Below are positions 42,558 to 53,146 of a stretch of DNA of 64,000 nt, in pieces. The stretch's first letter is position 1; each line of letters opens with the position of its first letter. Where the stretch lies: the NCBI RefSeq assembly GCF_000799465.1, contig NZ_JUGU01000001.1:2872501-2936500 (forward strand). Direction: 5' to 3'. This stretch comes from Psychroserpens sp. Hel_I_66 (GTDB taxonomy: Bacteria > Bacteroidota > Bacteroidia > Flavobacteriales > Flavobacteriaceae). The position numbers were made by a program, and so were the translations under genes. The notes beneath the pieces are model-generated. The model saw only the letters and a program-made list of their open reading frames with translations, was not told the origin of the DNA and made no database searches.

Positions 42558-43806
42558 TTTCAAATCTAAAACTCAATATCTTTTCAACCTCAGCATCACC
42601 ACGTTTCACAGTCACTTTGGTTTTATCTCCTATATCAAAACTAGATAACGCTCTCATATAACTCATCATATCGGTCACCAAACTATCGCCAAGTTTTACA
42701 ACGATATCTCCTTTTTCAAGTCCTGCTTTTTGGGCAGGTTTATCTTCACTAATACCATCAATACGCATTCCTTTTCCATCAAATAGATAATCTGGAATGA
42801 CGCCTAAACCAACCTTAAATCTTGGTACATCTTCGCTTTCGTTTTTTGTTTTTCTAAAAGGCAACTTCCCATTATCATCCAAATCTGAAATAATATCAAA
42901 AATATAATTGGAGATGGTTTCCATACCTTCATAATTCAACTTCTCAGTATCATCACCTGGTTTGTGATAATCTTCATGCTGACCCGTGAAAAAGTGCAAT
43001 ACTGGGATGTCACTATTATAAAACGATGTGTGGTCACTTGGTCCAACACCAGACTCGTTTTCAATAATCTTAAATTTAGAATTGTTGGCCTTTACCACTT
43101 GCTTCAAAATTGGAGAGGTACCAACACCGTAAACAGCTAAAGTACTATCCTGTTTTAAACGACCAACCATATCCATATTGAGCATATAATTTGCTCTGCT
43201 TAAATCTAACGTAGGGTTTTTTGTAAAATAATTTGACCCTAATAATCCCATTTCCTCACCAGAAAAGGCCATAAACAAATAGTTGTTACCTGTATTTGCA
43301 GATTTTAATTTTTCAGCTAAATTGAGTAAAACCGCAACACCGCTTGCGTTATCATCTGCCCCATTGTGAATTTCTTTTTTATCTCCCCGATACAGAGAAC
43401 CTTCAGCTCCAAAACCTAAATGGTCGTAATGTGCGCCAATAATAATAGTATTTTCTGCTTTGTTATCTAAAAAGCCAACCACATTAGTTCCTGTTATGGT
43501 ACTATCACCATCTTTAACCGTGTAATTTACTTCTTGATGAGGATCTGTTTTTGGTTTAAATGAAAACGCCTGCATATACCCATCGGTTCCTTTTCCTTGT
43601 AAACCTAAATCTTTAAAACGTTTGGCAATATAAGCTGCTGCAGCAAGCTCTCCGTCAGTTCCAGTTTGGCGACCCTCGAGTTTGTCATCTGCTAAAAAAG
43701 CCACATCTTCTTTGATAGTGGTTACTTTTATGTTTTCTTCGGAATTTGACTTGCAGGCGGTTAAAACTGTCAAAAAAAGTACAATAATGAGGTAATTGAA
43801 ACGCAT
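42544..43806 (-). CDS. M28-family zinc aminopeptidase lipoprotein with C-terminal PDZ domain
   Basis: 420 residues. The signal and lipobox are FLTVLTACKSN. The M28 core has all zinc-ligand strings: GAHYDHLGFG, NGADDNASGVAVLL, FSGEEMGLLGS, LNMDMVGRL and PSDHTSFY. Residues about 330-420 are a PDZ domain (GLGVIPDYLFDGKGMRIDGI, AQKAGLEKGDIVVKLGD). It probably trims peptides in the periplasm. It is divergent from the TolB-like gene, with two facing -7 boxes in the 39-bp gap. Confidence 0.92.
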   Translation of the reverse strand: MRFNYLIIVLFLTVLTACKSNSEENIKVTTIKEDVAFLADDKLEGRQTGTDGELAAAAYIAKRFKDLGLQGKGTDGYMQAFSFKPKTDPHQEVNYTVKDGDSTITGTNVVGFLDNKAENTIIIGAHYDHLGFGAEGSLYRGDKKEIHNGADDNASGVAVLLNLAEKLKSANTGNNYLFMAFSGEEMGLLGSNYFTKNPTLDLSRANYMLNMDMVGRLKQDSTLAVYGVGTSPILKQVVKANNSKFKIIENESGVGPSDHTSFYNSDIPVLHFFTGQHEDYHKPGDDTEKLNYEGMETISNYIFDIISDLDDNGKLPFRKTKNESEDVPRFKVGLGVIPDYLFDGKGMRIDGISEDKPAQKAGLEKGDIVVKLGDSLVTDMMSYMRALSSFDIGDKTKVTVKRGDAEVEKILSFRFENAKN

Positions 43807-43812
43807 ATATCT

Positions 43813-43830
43813 TAATTTTGCACAAATTTA
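43813..43830. promoter_or_regulatory. Facing -7 boxes between the M28 peptidase and TolB-like genes
   Basis: Plus strand: TAATTTTG at 43813-43820, 25 bases before the ATG at 43846. Minus strand: TAAATTTG (plus-strand CAAATTTA, 43823-43830), 16 bases before the ATG at 43806. Both fit TAnnTTTG. Neither has a clear -33 TTG at proper spacing. Confidence 0.45.
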
Positions 43831-43845
43831 ATCATTAATTAGCAG

Positions 43846-44961
43846 ATGAAATATATAGTTGCAGCACTAATAACAATCTCATTCCTAAGTTGTAAAAACG
43901 AACCGAAAACCAATTCCGAAGAAAAAAAAGTAGAGCAAACTGAAGTTTTGCAAGCTGGAAAAGACTCCCTGATTTATCCTGAAGAAAAACATTTTAAGGC
44001 GATTCGTCAAGTGACTTTTGGTGGTGATAATGCAGAGGCTTATTGGAGTTTTGATGATAAACAATTGGTGTTTCAATCTAACAACGCTAATTGGGATGTA
44101 GGTTGCGACCAAATGTTTTTGATGAATGCTAATGAAACGTTTACAGATAGTATTGCGCCTCCAATGTTAAGTACAGGAAAAGGTCGTACGACCTGCGCTT
44201 ACTTTTTACCAGACAACAAGCACATTATTTACGCATCTACACATTTAAAACAAGACGAATGTCCAGACACGCCTCTACGTAAAAATGGAAAATACATCTG
44301 GCCAATCTACGACAGCTACGATATTTTTGTGGCAGATTTAGAAGGTAATATCGTTAAACAATTAACTAATGAAGTGGGTTATGATGCAGAACCAACAGTG
44401 TCTCCAAAAGGTGATAAAATTGTATTTACTTCAACCAGAAGTGGTGATTTAGAATTATATACTATGAATATTGATGGTAGTGATGTGAAGCAAATCACGA
44501 ACGAATTAGGTTATGATGGTGGTGCTTTCTTTTCTCCCGATGGAACAAAACTGATTTTTAGATCATCACGTCCAAAAACAGAACGCGACATTAAAGAATA
44601 CAAAGATTTATTGGCTGAAGGTTTAGTTGAACCAACCGAAATGGAGTTATACATTTGTAATGCAGATGGTAGCGATTTGCGTCAACTAACCGATTTAGGG
44701 AATGCGAATTGGAGCCCGTTTTTTCATCCTTCGGGAGAGAAAGTATTGTTCTCTTCTAATTTTGAAGCTGAGCGTGGATTTCCGTTTAATTTATATTTAA
44801 TTGATCTTGATGGGAAAAATCTAGAGCGTGTGACGCATGGTGAAACATTTGATGCATTTCCTGTATTCTCAAATGATGGTAAGCATTTAGCGTTCTCCTC
44901 TAATAGAAATAATGGTGGTGGACGTGATACGAATTTGTTTATTGCAGAGTGGCAGGATTAA
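43846..44961 (+). CDS. TolB-like beta-propeller lipoprotein
   Basis: 371 residues. The signal and lipobox are ALITISFLSCKNEP. The rest is a six-bladed PD40/WD40-like propeller with repeats such as YDAEPTVSPKGDKIVFTSTR, GSDVKQITNELGYDGGAFFS and NANWSPFFHPSGEKVLFSS. Periplasmic TolB-like propellers act as protein-interaction platforms, some of them associated with peptidases. It is divergent from the M28 peptidase, a frequent neighbour. Confidence 0.85.
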   Translation: MKYIVAALITISFLSCKNEPKTNSEEKKVEQTEVLQAGKDSLIYPEEKHFKAIRQVTFGGDNAEAYWSFDDKQLVFQSNNANWDVGCDQMFLMNANETFTDSIAPPMLSTGKGRTTCAYFLPDNKHIIYASTHLKQDECPDTPLRKNGKYIWPIYDSYDIFVADLEGNIVKQLTNEVGYDAEPTVSPKGDKIVFTSTRSGDLELYTMNIDGSDVKQITNELGYDGGAFFSPDGTKLIFRSSRPKTERDIKEYKDLLAEGLVEPTEMELYICNADGSDLRQLTDLGNANWSPFFHPSGEKVLFSSNFEAERGFPFNLYLIDLDGKNLERVTHGETFDAFPVFSNDGKHLAFSSNRNNGGGRDTNLFIAEWQD

Positions 44962-44964
44962 CAA

Positions 44965-44984
44965 ATTTCTGCAAAGGCAGAAAT
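44965..44984. terminator. Hairpin terminator between convergent TolB-like and receptor genes
   Basis: ATTTCTGC (44965-44972) pairs with GCAGAAAT (44977-44984) around AAAG, followed by the T-rich CTCTTTATTT. It starts 4 bases after the TolB-like gene's stop. Confidence 0.6.
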
Positions 44985-45038
44985 CTCTTTATTTAAAAGA
45001 CTGACTTTCTCGACAGGCATATTTCCGAAGAAAAAAAA

Positions 45039-47456
45039 TTAATTGTTTTCTTTATTTAAACGATCGCGCTCGTCTGTTGTAATAGTACGTTGATTAGACT
45101 CTAAACGTGTATTTCCAAATTTATATCGAAACCCTAATTTAATATAACGATTGTCTTCGTCACGAATACTGTTGCTAAATTGATCTTGATATCTTGTACC
45201 AATTTCTGGGTCTTGCATATTAAACAAATCACTAAAAGATAATGATATTATACCCTTTTTTTTGAAAACGGTTTTAGATATAGCCAATTCTGAGAATAGA
45301 CGGTTTTCTATAGTTTGAAAGCCTTGTAGGTTTTTACCAACCCAAATGAGCGTAAATGTTGCGTTGAGACTTTGGTCTTTTAGCATTGACCAATCATTTT
45401 GAAGAACAGAATAATTAGACCATTGGTCTTTTTTTACAAAACCATTACCAAAATTAGTTTCTTCTTCGATATTATAAAACGATGTTACCGCATATAATGA
45501 CCACCGATCTGTGACATTAAAATAGGTTAGAAAGTCAAATCCAAATTCAACCGTTTTGTCAAAATTGACGCTAATGTATTCAATGATATTGGTGTCGTTA
45601 TTTTGTCTTGGAATTTCAGAAATTGCGCCATCATAGTTCTTATAATAAGCTTCTATGCTAAATAAGCCATCAAGTAAAGAGGTTCCTATGACGGAATGGT
45701 CTGTAAATATTGGAACTAAATTTGGATTACCCGAAATCACATAGTTTTCATTTAAAAAAAAGCGAAACGGATTCAAATCTGCATAACCAGGACGCGCGAT
45801 ACTGCGTTTGTAATTAACGTATATATTGTATTTATCGTTAATGTTATATTGGAAACTCGCATTTGGAAACCATTCTAAATAATCCTGTGTATTGATTTGG
45901 GTTAAAGATGCCGATACACCTTCAATATCTGTTTGCTCGACTCTCAATCCTGCATTGATACTATATTTATCTTTATTTAAGGTGTAATTTGCATAGGCAG
46001 CTAAAATGCGTTCGTCATAATCAAAAGCATCAGAATTTAATGGGTCTATCGTTTCATCACCCGAAACAAGATTGACATCAAATTGTGTAATACCGCTTTC
46101 TGTTTTGATACTTGATGTTTTTATGCCAGCCTCAAACTCTGAGTGATCTGTTAATGGCAAAGCATAATCTAATTTTGCAGTAAATATTTTAGTTTCTTGA
46201 TTGGCATTTGTATTAAAAGCAGAAGCGCTTTGAAACTCATTATTAATATCAAAAAAATTACTTAAGACACTTTGATTTCTTTCGTAATTATAGGTTGTGA
46301 AATGCGAGTTGAACGCTAAACTTCCTTTAGATAAATTGTGTGTAAAATTAAGATCAAACCCTAGATTATACTTGTTATCTCGTGATAAATTATCTGCTGT
46401 AAAGCGTGATATAAAATCTGAATTTTCGTCTGTAATAATAGTGTTATTGTTAATCTTATATTTAAAATAAGGAAGGTAGAGCGCATTTGAAGACACACTT
46501 AATGTATTACTGTCATCAATAAAATAATCAAAATTTGCGTTGAGATTATGAGTTTCAGACCACGTATTTCTATTGGTAAGTGAGCGCCAGCTTTGGTCAA
46601 TGGTATTTGAATTGGTCAAATAATTTACGGTATCATCAGCATCCCTATTTATTTTATCTTTAGAATAGTTATAGTTTACATTAAAACTAATAGTCTCGTT
46701 TTTAAAAAAATTGCTCGTCCCAACATCATATCTCGGGAACACACCTTGCGTATAATTTGAATAGATGCTGCCTCTGTAACCAGCAATTAAATTTTTGCTC
46801 ATTATGATGTTTAATACCACGCCACTTTCTGCATCATATTTTGCTGAAGGGTTTGTGATTACCTCAATAGACTTAATCGTATTTGCTGAAGAACCTTCTA
46901 ATAATTGGTTTAGATCTTCCGAAGATAAATTTATTTTTCTATCGTTAATATAAACTGTTGGATTAGAATTTTTAACGGTTATCTCATCTCCCAAAACCAA
47001 AACACCAGGCGTACTTTTTAAAACCTGAAGCATATTGCCCTCTACCAAAGCAGTATTTTCTATGTTAAAAACTAACCGGTCTGCCTCTCTTGTCAAAATT
47101 GGTTTTTTTGCATTTATAGTCACTTCTCCCAAGCTTTCAACATCATCCTGTAACGTGATTATTTTTAAATCCAAACTTCCCGTGAGTACAATTTTTTGTT
47201 CGTAGGTTTTATAACCAATAAAGCTTATTTTAAGTATGTACGGGTTGGTTTCGAGATTATCAATAATAAAAAAACCTTTATCATCTGTTGATGTGCCTTT
47301 TAAAACCTCACTTTCATCTTCACTGTAAATAATGACGGTTGCAAACTCAATTATACTCTTATCAACATCCAATACCTTACCAGAAATAGAGAAGTCTTGA
47401 CCATAAAGCGAAAACGAGCATAGCAGAAATAAAGAGAGAAAACGTAGGAGTCTCAA
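45039..47456 (-). CDS. Outer-membrane beta-barrel receptor with carboxypeptidase-regulatory-like N-terminus
   Basis: 805 residues with a signal peptide (FLSLFLLCSFSLYGQ). Residues 20-105 are a CarboxypepD_reg-like fold (SISGKVLDVDKSIIEFATVIIYS, GFFIIDNLETNPYILKISFIGY). Residues 110-215 are a plug-like domain (KKPILTREADRLVFNIENT, TPGVLVLGDEITVKNSNPTV). The rest is a long barrel of the OMP_b-brl_3 type ending in RYKFGNTRL plus a tail. It probably imports peptides or metal chelates. The frame begins at a TTG (47456); no in-frame ATG exists upstream or before the signal. Confidence 0.85.
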   Translation of the reverse strand: MRLLRFLSLFLLCSFSLYGQDFSISGKVLDVDKSIIEFATVIIYSEDESEVLKGTSTDDKGFFIIDNLETNPYILKISFIGYKTYEQKIVLTGSLDLKIITLQDDVESLGEVTINAKKPILTREADRLVFNIENTALVEGNMLQVLKSTPGVLVLGDEITVKNSNPTVYINDRKINLSSEDLNQLLEGSSANTIKSIEVITNPSAKYDAESGVVLNIIMSKNLIAGYRGSIYSNYTQGVFPRYDVGTSNFFKNETISFNVNYNYSKDKINRDADDTVNYLTNSNTIDQSWRSLTNRNTWSETHNLNANFDYFIDDSNTLSVSSNALYLPYFKYKINNNTIITDENSDFISRFTADNLSRDNKYNLGFDLNFTHNLSKGSLAFNSHFTTYNYERNQSVLSNFFDINNEFQSASAFNTNANQETKIFTAKLDYALPLTDHSEFEAGIKTSSIKTESGITQFDVNLVSGDETIDPLNSDAFDYDERILAAYANYTLNKDKYSINAGLRVEQTDIEGVSASLTQINTQDYLEWFPNASFQYNINDKYNIYVNYKRSIARPGYADLNPFRFFLNENYVISGNPNLVPIFTDHSVIGTSLLDGLFSIEAYYKNYDGAISEIPRQNNDTNIIEYISVNFDKTVEFGFDFLTYFNVTDRWSLYAVTSFYNIEEETNFGNGFVKKDQWSNYSVLQNDWSMLKDQSLNATFTLIWVGKNLQGFQTIENRLFSELAISKTVFKKKGIISLSFSDLFNMQDPEIGTRYQDQFSNSIRDEDNRYIKLGFRYKFGNTRLESNQRTITTDERDRLNKENN

Positions 47457-47573
47457 ATTGTATTGGGTTTAATAGTGCAATATAACATCAATTTTTGAAA
47501 TAGAATTACGGTTTTTACGTAGGGTTAAACCTTTTTGTAAACATTATTAATATTATATGCGCAATAATTCGAT

Positions 47574-47581
47574 TATATTTG
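47574..47581 (+). promoter_or_regulatory. Candidate -7 box for lepA
   Basis: TATATTTG followed by C, a full match to TAnnTTTG, 30 bases before the lepA ATG. No TTG at the expected -33 spacing. Confidence 0.5.
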
Positions 47582-47611
47582 CAAATCATTTAGGAGACGA
47601 ATTAGGCGTTT

Positions 47612-49408
47612 ATGAAGAACATAAGAAATTTTTGCATTATTGCACATATTGATCACGGTAAAAGTACATTGGCAGATCGCTTATTGGATTTTACAGGTAC
47701 TGTAACCGCTCGTGAAAAACAAGATCAACTATTGGATAGTATGGATTTGGAGCGCGAGCGTGGAATTACAATTAAATCACACGCAATTCAAATGGATTAT
47801 ACATTTGAAGGCGAAGATTACGTGCTCAATCTTATTGATACTCCTGGCCACGTTGATTTTTCTTATGAAGTGTCTCGATCTATTGCTGCCTGTGAAGGTG
47901 CCTTATTGATTGTTGATGCTGCACAAAGCATCCAAGCGCAAACTATTTCAAACTTATATCTGGCTCTAGAAAATGATTTGGAGATTATTCCCGTGCTTAA
48001 TAAAGTGGATTTACCAAGTGCAAACCCTGAAGAAGTTACCGACGATATTGTTGAGCTTTTAGGTTGTGATCCAAGTGAAGTTATACACGCGAGCGGAAAA
48101 ACTGGTTTTGGAATAGAAAATATATTAAAAGCAATTATTGAGCGCGTTCCCGCTCCTAAAGGAAGTGTGGATGCTCCATTACAAGCCTTAATTTTTGATT
48201 CGGTCTATAATACGTTTAGAGGTATTGAAACTTATTTTAGAGTGTTTAATGGCGAAATTAAAAAAGGTCAAAAAATCAAGTTTGTCGCCACAGATAAAGA
48301 ATATTATGCCGATGAAGTTGGTACTTTAAAATTAACTCAAGTTGCCAAGAAAAGTGTAAAAGCTGGAGATGTAGGTTACTTAATTACAGGTATAAAAACT
48401 GCCAAAGAAGTAAAGGTAGGAGATACCATAACAGATTTTGCAAACCCAACAACTAATATTGTTGAAGGTTTTGAGGATGTAAAACCAATGGTTTTTGCTG
48501 GAATTTACCCTGTAGATACAGAGGATTACGAAGAACTTCGTAGCTCTATGGAAAAATTACAATTAAACGATGCCTCTTTGGTGTTTCAACCAGAAAGCTC
48601 TGCAGCTTTAGGATTTGGTTTTCGTTGCGGATTCTTGGGAATGCTCCATATGGAAATCATTCAAGAACGCCTAGAGCGCGAGTTTGATATGACAGTGATT
48701 ACTACGGTTCCCAATGTGTCATATAATGCCTATACAAACAAAAATCCAGATGAAGCCTTTGTTGTAAATAATCCATCAGATTTACCAGAACCAACAACAA
48801 TTAATCGCGTAGAGGAACCCTATATTAAGGCGACCATAATTACAAAAGCAGATTTTGTGGGCAATGTGATGTCTCTATGTATAGAGAAACGTGGTATGAT
48901 TTTAAATCAAACGTATTTAACGCCAGAGCGTGTTGAGTTGACTTTTGAAATGCCTCTTGCAGAAATTGTTTTTGATTTTTATGATCGTCTTAAAACCGTT
49001 TCTAAAGGTTATGCCTCTTTTGATTATTCTCCTATAGGGATGAAGGTTTCAAAATTGGTACGTTTAGATATTTTATTAAACGCCCAAACAGTAGATGCAC
49101 TTTCTGCTTTAATTCATGCAGATAATGCGCACAATATCGGTAAGAAAATGTGCGAAAAATTGAAAGAATTAATCCCGAGGCAACAATTTGATATCCCAAT
49201 TCAAGCAGCTATTGGTGCAAAAATTATTTCAAGAGAAACCATTAAAGCGTTACGTAAAGATGTGACAGCAAAATGTTATGGTGGAGATATTTCCCGTAAG
49301 CGTAAATTATTAGAAAAGCAGAAAAAAGGTAAAAAGCGTATGCGCCAAGTTGGTAATGTAGAAATACCTCAACAAGCTTTTATGGCTGTATTGAAATTGA
49401 ATGATTAG
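47612..49408 (+). CDS. lepA: Elongation factor 4 (LepA GTPase)
   Basis: 598 residues, the family's normal length. G1 is [11 protein letters not shown]3 DTPGHVDF and G4 NKVDLP. The C-terminal LepA-specific domain ends [33 protein letters not shown]. It is a ribosome-bound translational GTPase thought to back-translocate or aid initiation and assembly. It stands alone with its own -7 box, divergent from the outer-membrane receptor gene. Confidence 0.98.
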   Translation: MKNIRNFCIIAHIDHGKSTLADRLLDFTGTVTAREKQDQLLDSMDLERERGITIKSHAIQMDYTFEGEDYVLNLIDTPGHVDFSYEVSRSIAACEGALLIVDAAQSIQAQTISNLYLALENDLEIIPVLNKVDLPSANPEEVTDDIVELLGCDPSEVIHASGKTGFGIENILKAIIERVPAPKGSVDAPLQALIFDSVYNTFRGIETYFRVFNGEIKKGQKIKFVATDKEYYADEVGTLKLTQVAKKSVKAGDVGYLITGIKTAKEVKVGDTITDFANPTTNIVEGFEDVKPMVFAGIYPVDTEDYEELRSSMEKLQLNDASLVFQPESSAALGFGFRCGFLGMLHMEIIQERLEREFDMTVITTVPNVSYNAYTNKNPDEAFVVNNPSDLPEPTTINRVEEPYIKATIITKADFVGNVMSLCIEKRGMILNQTYLTPERVELTFEMPLAEIVFDFYDRLKTVSKGYASFDYSPIGMKVSKLVRLDILLNAQTVDALSALIHADNAHNIGKKMCEKLKELIPRQQFDIPIQAAIGAKIISRETIKALRKDVTAKCYGGDISRKRKLLEKQKKGKKRMRQVGNVEIPQQAFMAVLKLND

Positions 49409-49527
49409 ATTAACTATTGCCATCCAGGTCATCTCTCCTTACAAACAAAAACAACTTTTTGGATAGGATTTTTTTCTTCGGAAATTAATTCGCTAAGCGG
49501 TATAAAGCTATTTAAACAAAAGCGTAA

Positions 49528-50772
49528 TTAGTCCTCCTGTTTGTTAAAATAAGATATAACGTGGTGACTTGTCAACCCGTGAAAAATGACGCTAAATAAT
49601 ATGGTATAAGCAATTATCCCATAGAGAACTTCATACTCTTTAAATGCGCCCTCTGCAATAGCATAGCTTAAATAGAATATTGACCCAATACCTCGAATCC
49701 CAAAAAATCCGACAGCAAATTTTTTCTTCATTTTAAAATTTGTAAAATACAAGGCAAGAAAACCAAAAAGTGGACGCCATAGCAAAACAAGAGATAAACT
49801 GAAAACAATCCCTTTCCAATCTGTAAAATTCAAGATACCTGCCATAATTGAACCTCCAAAGAATATCGTCCATAAAACCATGAGCAATCGTTCAATTTCC
49901 TCAACAAAATGAATGGTTGTACTATTTGGGTATTCTTCCGTAGTATTTCCTTTTCTATTGTGAAACTGGGCAAACAAGCCACATAAAAAGACTGCGATAA
50001 ATCCATAACCATGAGCGAGTTCACAAATTCCGTAAGAAAACAATGTGAGCGCTACACCAGTAAAACCATTTAAAATATCCTTTTTGTGGGATTTCTTAAA
50101 ATAATTGAGAGATAGGCTAAACAGATAACCTATAATTACACCTATTAAAATGCCAACAGCTATTTTATAGAAGAGATAATAAGAAAACCATTCCCAAAAA
50201 TCTATCTGACCAAAAGAGGATGCTTGCGACCAAAGAATTGCCAAAAACACAAATGGAAAAGCCAAACCATCATTGATTCCAGCTTCCGCAGTAAGAGTAA
50301 AACGCAAACCGCCTTTCTCTCCCTTAATTTGGTTGTAATCCTTCAGTTGAAGTTCAGATGCCAAAACAGGATCTGTTGGCGCCAAAACAGCTGCCAATAG
50401 CAATGACAACGGTCCTGAAATATGTAAAACGTAAAAAGAAATAATAAATATAGCAGCCATAAACAAAGGCATAGTTACACCTATGAGCAAGAATGGTTTT
50501 TTCCAGTCTTTCCTGCTATATATAAAACCTATTTTGAGACCAGCAGTCATTAAACTGATTATGACAATAATCTCTGTAAAAATTTTGGTTTCTTTTGCAG
50601 GCCATATTGGATCTGGCCAAGGAAGCGGTGCATCAAAGAGAAATAATATTATACCTAAAATCAATAACGGGATGGTATAGCCAATCTTCACTTTTTTACT
50701 AGCGACAGGTAAATAGGCCATAATTAATAAGCACAATCCTATGCAAAATAAAATAACGAAGTAACTGTTCAT
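49528..50772 (-). CDS. CPA-family cation/proton antiporter
   Basis: 414 residues and about 12 membrane helices. The core motif is LLAAVLAPTDPVLASELQ, with the TDP unwound segment, followed by EAGINDGLAFPFVFLAI with the ND ion-binding pair. These are hallmarks of CPA1-type Na+/H+ antiporters. No cytosolic regulatory domain. It lies 142 bases after a second antiporter gene in the same orientation, so the two may serve the same pH and sodium homeostasis. Confidence 0.88.
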   Translation of the reverse strand: MNSYFVILFCIGLCLLIMAYLPVASKKVKIGYTIPLLILGIILFLFDAPLPWPDPIWPAKETKIFTEIIVIISLMTAGLKIGFIYSRKDWKKPFLLIGVTMPLFMAAIFIISFYVLHISGPLSLLLAAVLAPTDPVLASELQLKDYNQIKGEKGGLRFTLTAEAGINDGLAFPFVFLAILWSQASSFGQIDFWEWFSYYLFYKIAVGILIGVIIGYLFSLSLNYFKKSHKKDILNGFTGVALTLFSYGICELAHGYGFIAVFLCGLFAQFHNRKGNTTEEYPNSTTIHFVEEIERLLMVLWTIFFGGSIMAGILNFTDWKGIVFSLSLVLLWRPLFGFLALYFTNFKMKKKFAVGFFGIRGIGSIFYLSYAIAEGAFKEYEVLYGIIAYTILFSVIFHGLTSHHVISYFNKQED

Positions 50773-50914
50773 TAGTTATTGATATTTGTTTGAAAACGAA
50801 TGATCTTAAATAACAAGCGAAATCAATTTGTTGTAATTAAAATAATCATGCAGGCAACTAAATCATGCTTTGCAAAAGCCAAATTAACAAAGGCAATCTC
50901 AACTGAGCTATTAT

Positions 50915-52846
50915 CTAAACATCTGTATTTTCGGCTTTTGGGAGTTGACCATCGTCATTAGTTGCAATAACAACATCTTCAAAATCTATAGGTTTACCCA
51001 AATAAGCAATTAAGGAGCCTGGCTCTATGTTGAATTCTGTCAAGGTATCCAGTAACTCTATATGTCCTTGGTCGTCTTTAATAAATAACGGGATAGCATC
51101 TTTATTATCACGAATCATTTGTAGGATCTTTTTAAATTTAGATTCACTATCTATTGCTATTTCCTGTATGGAAGGGTAATCTCGAGCTACTTCAGTAAAT
51201 CGAATATAATCATGGGTATTGCTGAATACCTCTTCTGTTTTTAAGGTGTTTTTCTTTAGTAATTCTTCCGAAGTCATTAATCTAAATGTTCCATTCTCTC
51301 CAAACTGTTTCCCAAACCTAGACATTGCTTGCCTGTTAATTTCATCGTTACCGGTCATGGCTAACAAGTATCCCACATCATTCAATTCTATATTCTCGGT
51401 AAGGTCATCACTGTAAATATTAGCCACAATCGCATCAAGGCCTAGATCTAAAGCTTTCTCGATATTAGTTCTGTTACTATCTACTAAAACAACATGGCGA
51501 TTATTTTTTTGCAAATAACTTGCAATGAGCCTAGAAACTCGAGATCCACCTACTATCATGACGCCTTCAGATTCTTTTAGGAATACACCTACCAATTTTG
51601 CTACAAGTCTCGCTGTAGTTGCATTTAGCAATACGGTTACAAGTACAACACTAAATACCAATGGCGTTATAAACTCTGCATCTTCAACACCCATTTCTAC
51701 CAGTTTTGTCCCAAAAAGGGAAGCAATACCTGCAGCAACAATACCGCGTGGACCAACCCAGCTTATGAAGATTTTTTCATTTGTTTTTAAACTAGACCCT
51801 ATTGTACTAAGAAATACACCAATTGGCCTTATCACAAAAATAATTAAGGCAAATAAAATGGCGGTTTTATAATTTGCGACCAATAATAAATCGTCTAAGC
51901 TAATATTGGCAGCTAATAAAATAAAGAGTATTGAAATTAAAAGAACACTTAGAGACTCTTTAAAATACAGTAGTTCTTTTAAGTTTGGTAAATCACTATT
52001 TCCCAAGTACATTCCCATAACAACAACAGCAAGAAGTCCAGATTCATGCGCAAATAAATCACTTAATACAAATATTAAGAGCACGAGCGATAATGATCCT
52101 ACATTTAATAAATAGTGCGGAATAACTTTTCGTTTTACAGCTTGATACAATGCAAAACCTCCTGCAAGACCAAATGCAAATCCTATCACAGCGATTTTTC
52201 CAAATTCAAGTAGCGCATGTTTTGTATATCCACCACTAGCGCCATGTCCGGCTCCTTCTTCTAAAGCAACATTTTCTAGTCCAGTTGGACCATTAACAGT
52301 AATGAAACCAAAAACCAATACAGCAACGAGCGCTCCAATTGGATCAATAAGTATACCTTCCCATTTTAGTACCGCCGAAACATCTTTTTTAAGTGGTATG
52401 TTTCGTAAGATTGGTGTAATTACCGTAGGTCCTGTAACTATAATCAAGGCAGCGAACAGGAATGAAATTTCCCAGCTTAATCCAAAAATATAATAAGCTG
52501 AAACACCACAGCCAAAGAACGTGACAATCGATCCTAAACTAATAAGTTTACCTATCACTCCGCCTACCTTTTTTATTTCTCCCAATTTTAAGGTTAAGCC
52601 TCCTTCAAATAAAATAATCCCAATAGCGAGAGATACAAAGTAAAAAAGACTTTCTCCAGGAAAAAATCCCTTATCCTGATTCCAAATTGGTTGTATCCAT
52701 TGTTTTCCATCTTCAGAAATTAAAGTAGAAATGGGACCTACAAAGAGCCCTATAAGTATGAGAGGTAAAATTGCTGGAATTTTAAATTTCCATGCAACCC
52801 ATTGTGCCAGTATTCCCAATATAATTATTCCTGCTAATTCTAACAT
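50915..52846 (-). CDS. Cation/proton antiporter with TrkA-N and TrkA-C regulatory domains
   Basis: 643 residues. The membrane part (about 1-400) has FAALIIVTGPTVITPIL, KWEGILIDPIGALVAV and WVGPRGIVAAGIASLFG, as in CPA1/KefB-like exchangers. Residues about 410-530 form a RCK (TrkA-N) Rossmann domain (VMIVGGSRVSRLIASYL, VVLVDSNRTNI, AMTGNDEINRQ). The end is TrkA-C-like (IPLFIKDDQGHIELLDTLTEFNIEPGSLIAYLG). Nucleotide-dependent gating is expected from the RCK domain. Confidence 0.88.
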   Translation of the reverse strand: MLELAGIIILGILAQWVAWKFKIPAILPLILIGLFVGPISTLISEDGKQWIQPIWNQDKGFFPGESLFYFVSLAIGIILFEGGLTLKLGEIKKVGGVIGKLISLGSIVTFFGCGVSAYYIFGLSWEISFLFAALIIVTGPTVITPILRNIPLKKDVSAVLKWEGILIDPIGALVAVLVFGFITVNGPTGLENVALEEGAGHGASGGYTKHALLEFGKIAVIGFAFGLAGGFALYQAVKRKVIPHYLLNVGSLSLVLLIFVLSDLFAHESGLLAVVVMGMYLGNSDLPNLKELLYFKESLSVLLISILFILLAANISLDDLLLVANYKTAILFALIIFVIRPIGVFLSTIGSSLKTNEKIFISWVGPRGIVAAGIASLFGTKLVEMGVEDAEFITPLVFSVVLVTVLLNATTARLVAKLVGVFLKESEGVMIVGGSRVSRLIASYLQKNNRHVVLVDSNRTNIEKALDLGLDAIVANIYSDDLTENIELNDVGYLLAMTGNDEINRQAMSRFGKQFGENGTFRLMTSEELLKKNTLKTEEVFSNTHDYIRFTEVARDYPSIQEIAIDSESKFKKILQMIRDNKDAIPLFIKDDQGHIELLDTLTEFNIEPGSLIAYLGKPIDFEDVVIATNDDGQLPKAENTDV

Positions 52847-52933
52847 ATATTTAATTTTGAAAAAGATAAAGATAATAGAAACTATTATAAAGACTAAAAA
52901 AAACTAACTTACGGTCAAAATTGATTTTTATAG

Positions 52934-53146
52934 CTTTTAACAGATAAGTTTTATCAAACCATAGGTAATTGTGTTGCGTTTTCTCCAAACCTAAAATCAA
53001 AAAAGACTTTCGTCGAAGAAATCAAAGAACAAAATGTTTATGTGAGCATTGATGTTGATAAATCGCTTCCTAAATCTGCCAATATCAAAAAACATATAAA
53101 ACAAGTGAAATCTATAATTGCAGAAATTCCCTTAATCTTTTTTTGA
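52934..53146 (+). pseudogene. Probable gene remnant (C-terminal fragment, no start)
   Basis: An open frame from a TAG near 52931 to the TGA at 53144-53146 contains no ATG, GTG or TTG start before residue 25. Yet it reads like real protein (FVEEIKEQNVYVSIDVDK, then KSANIKKHIKQVKSIIAEIP). It fills most of the gap between the antiporter and DUF202 genes and overlaps the latter's end by 15 bases. It is probably the tail of a lost gene. Family not recognised. Confidence 0.35.

Noticed and set aside
49476..49483. CTTCGGAA hairpin after lepA as a terminator
   Set aside because: The stem is only 3-4 bp and the T run lies before it on the plus strand, not after. Most copies of the octamer lie inside genes, so termination is not its general role.
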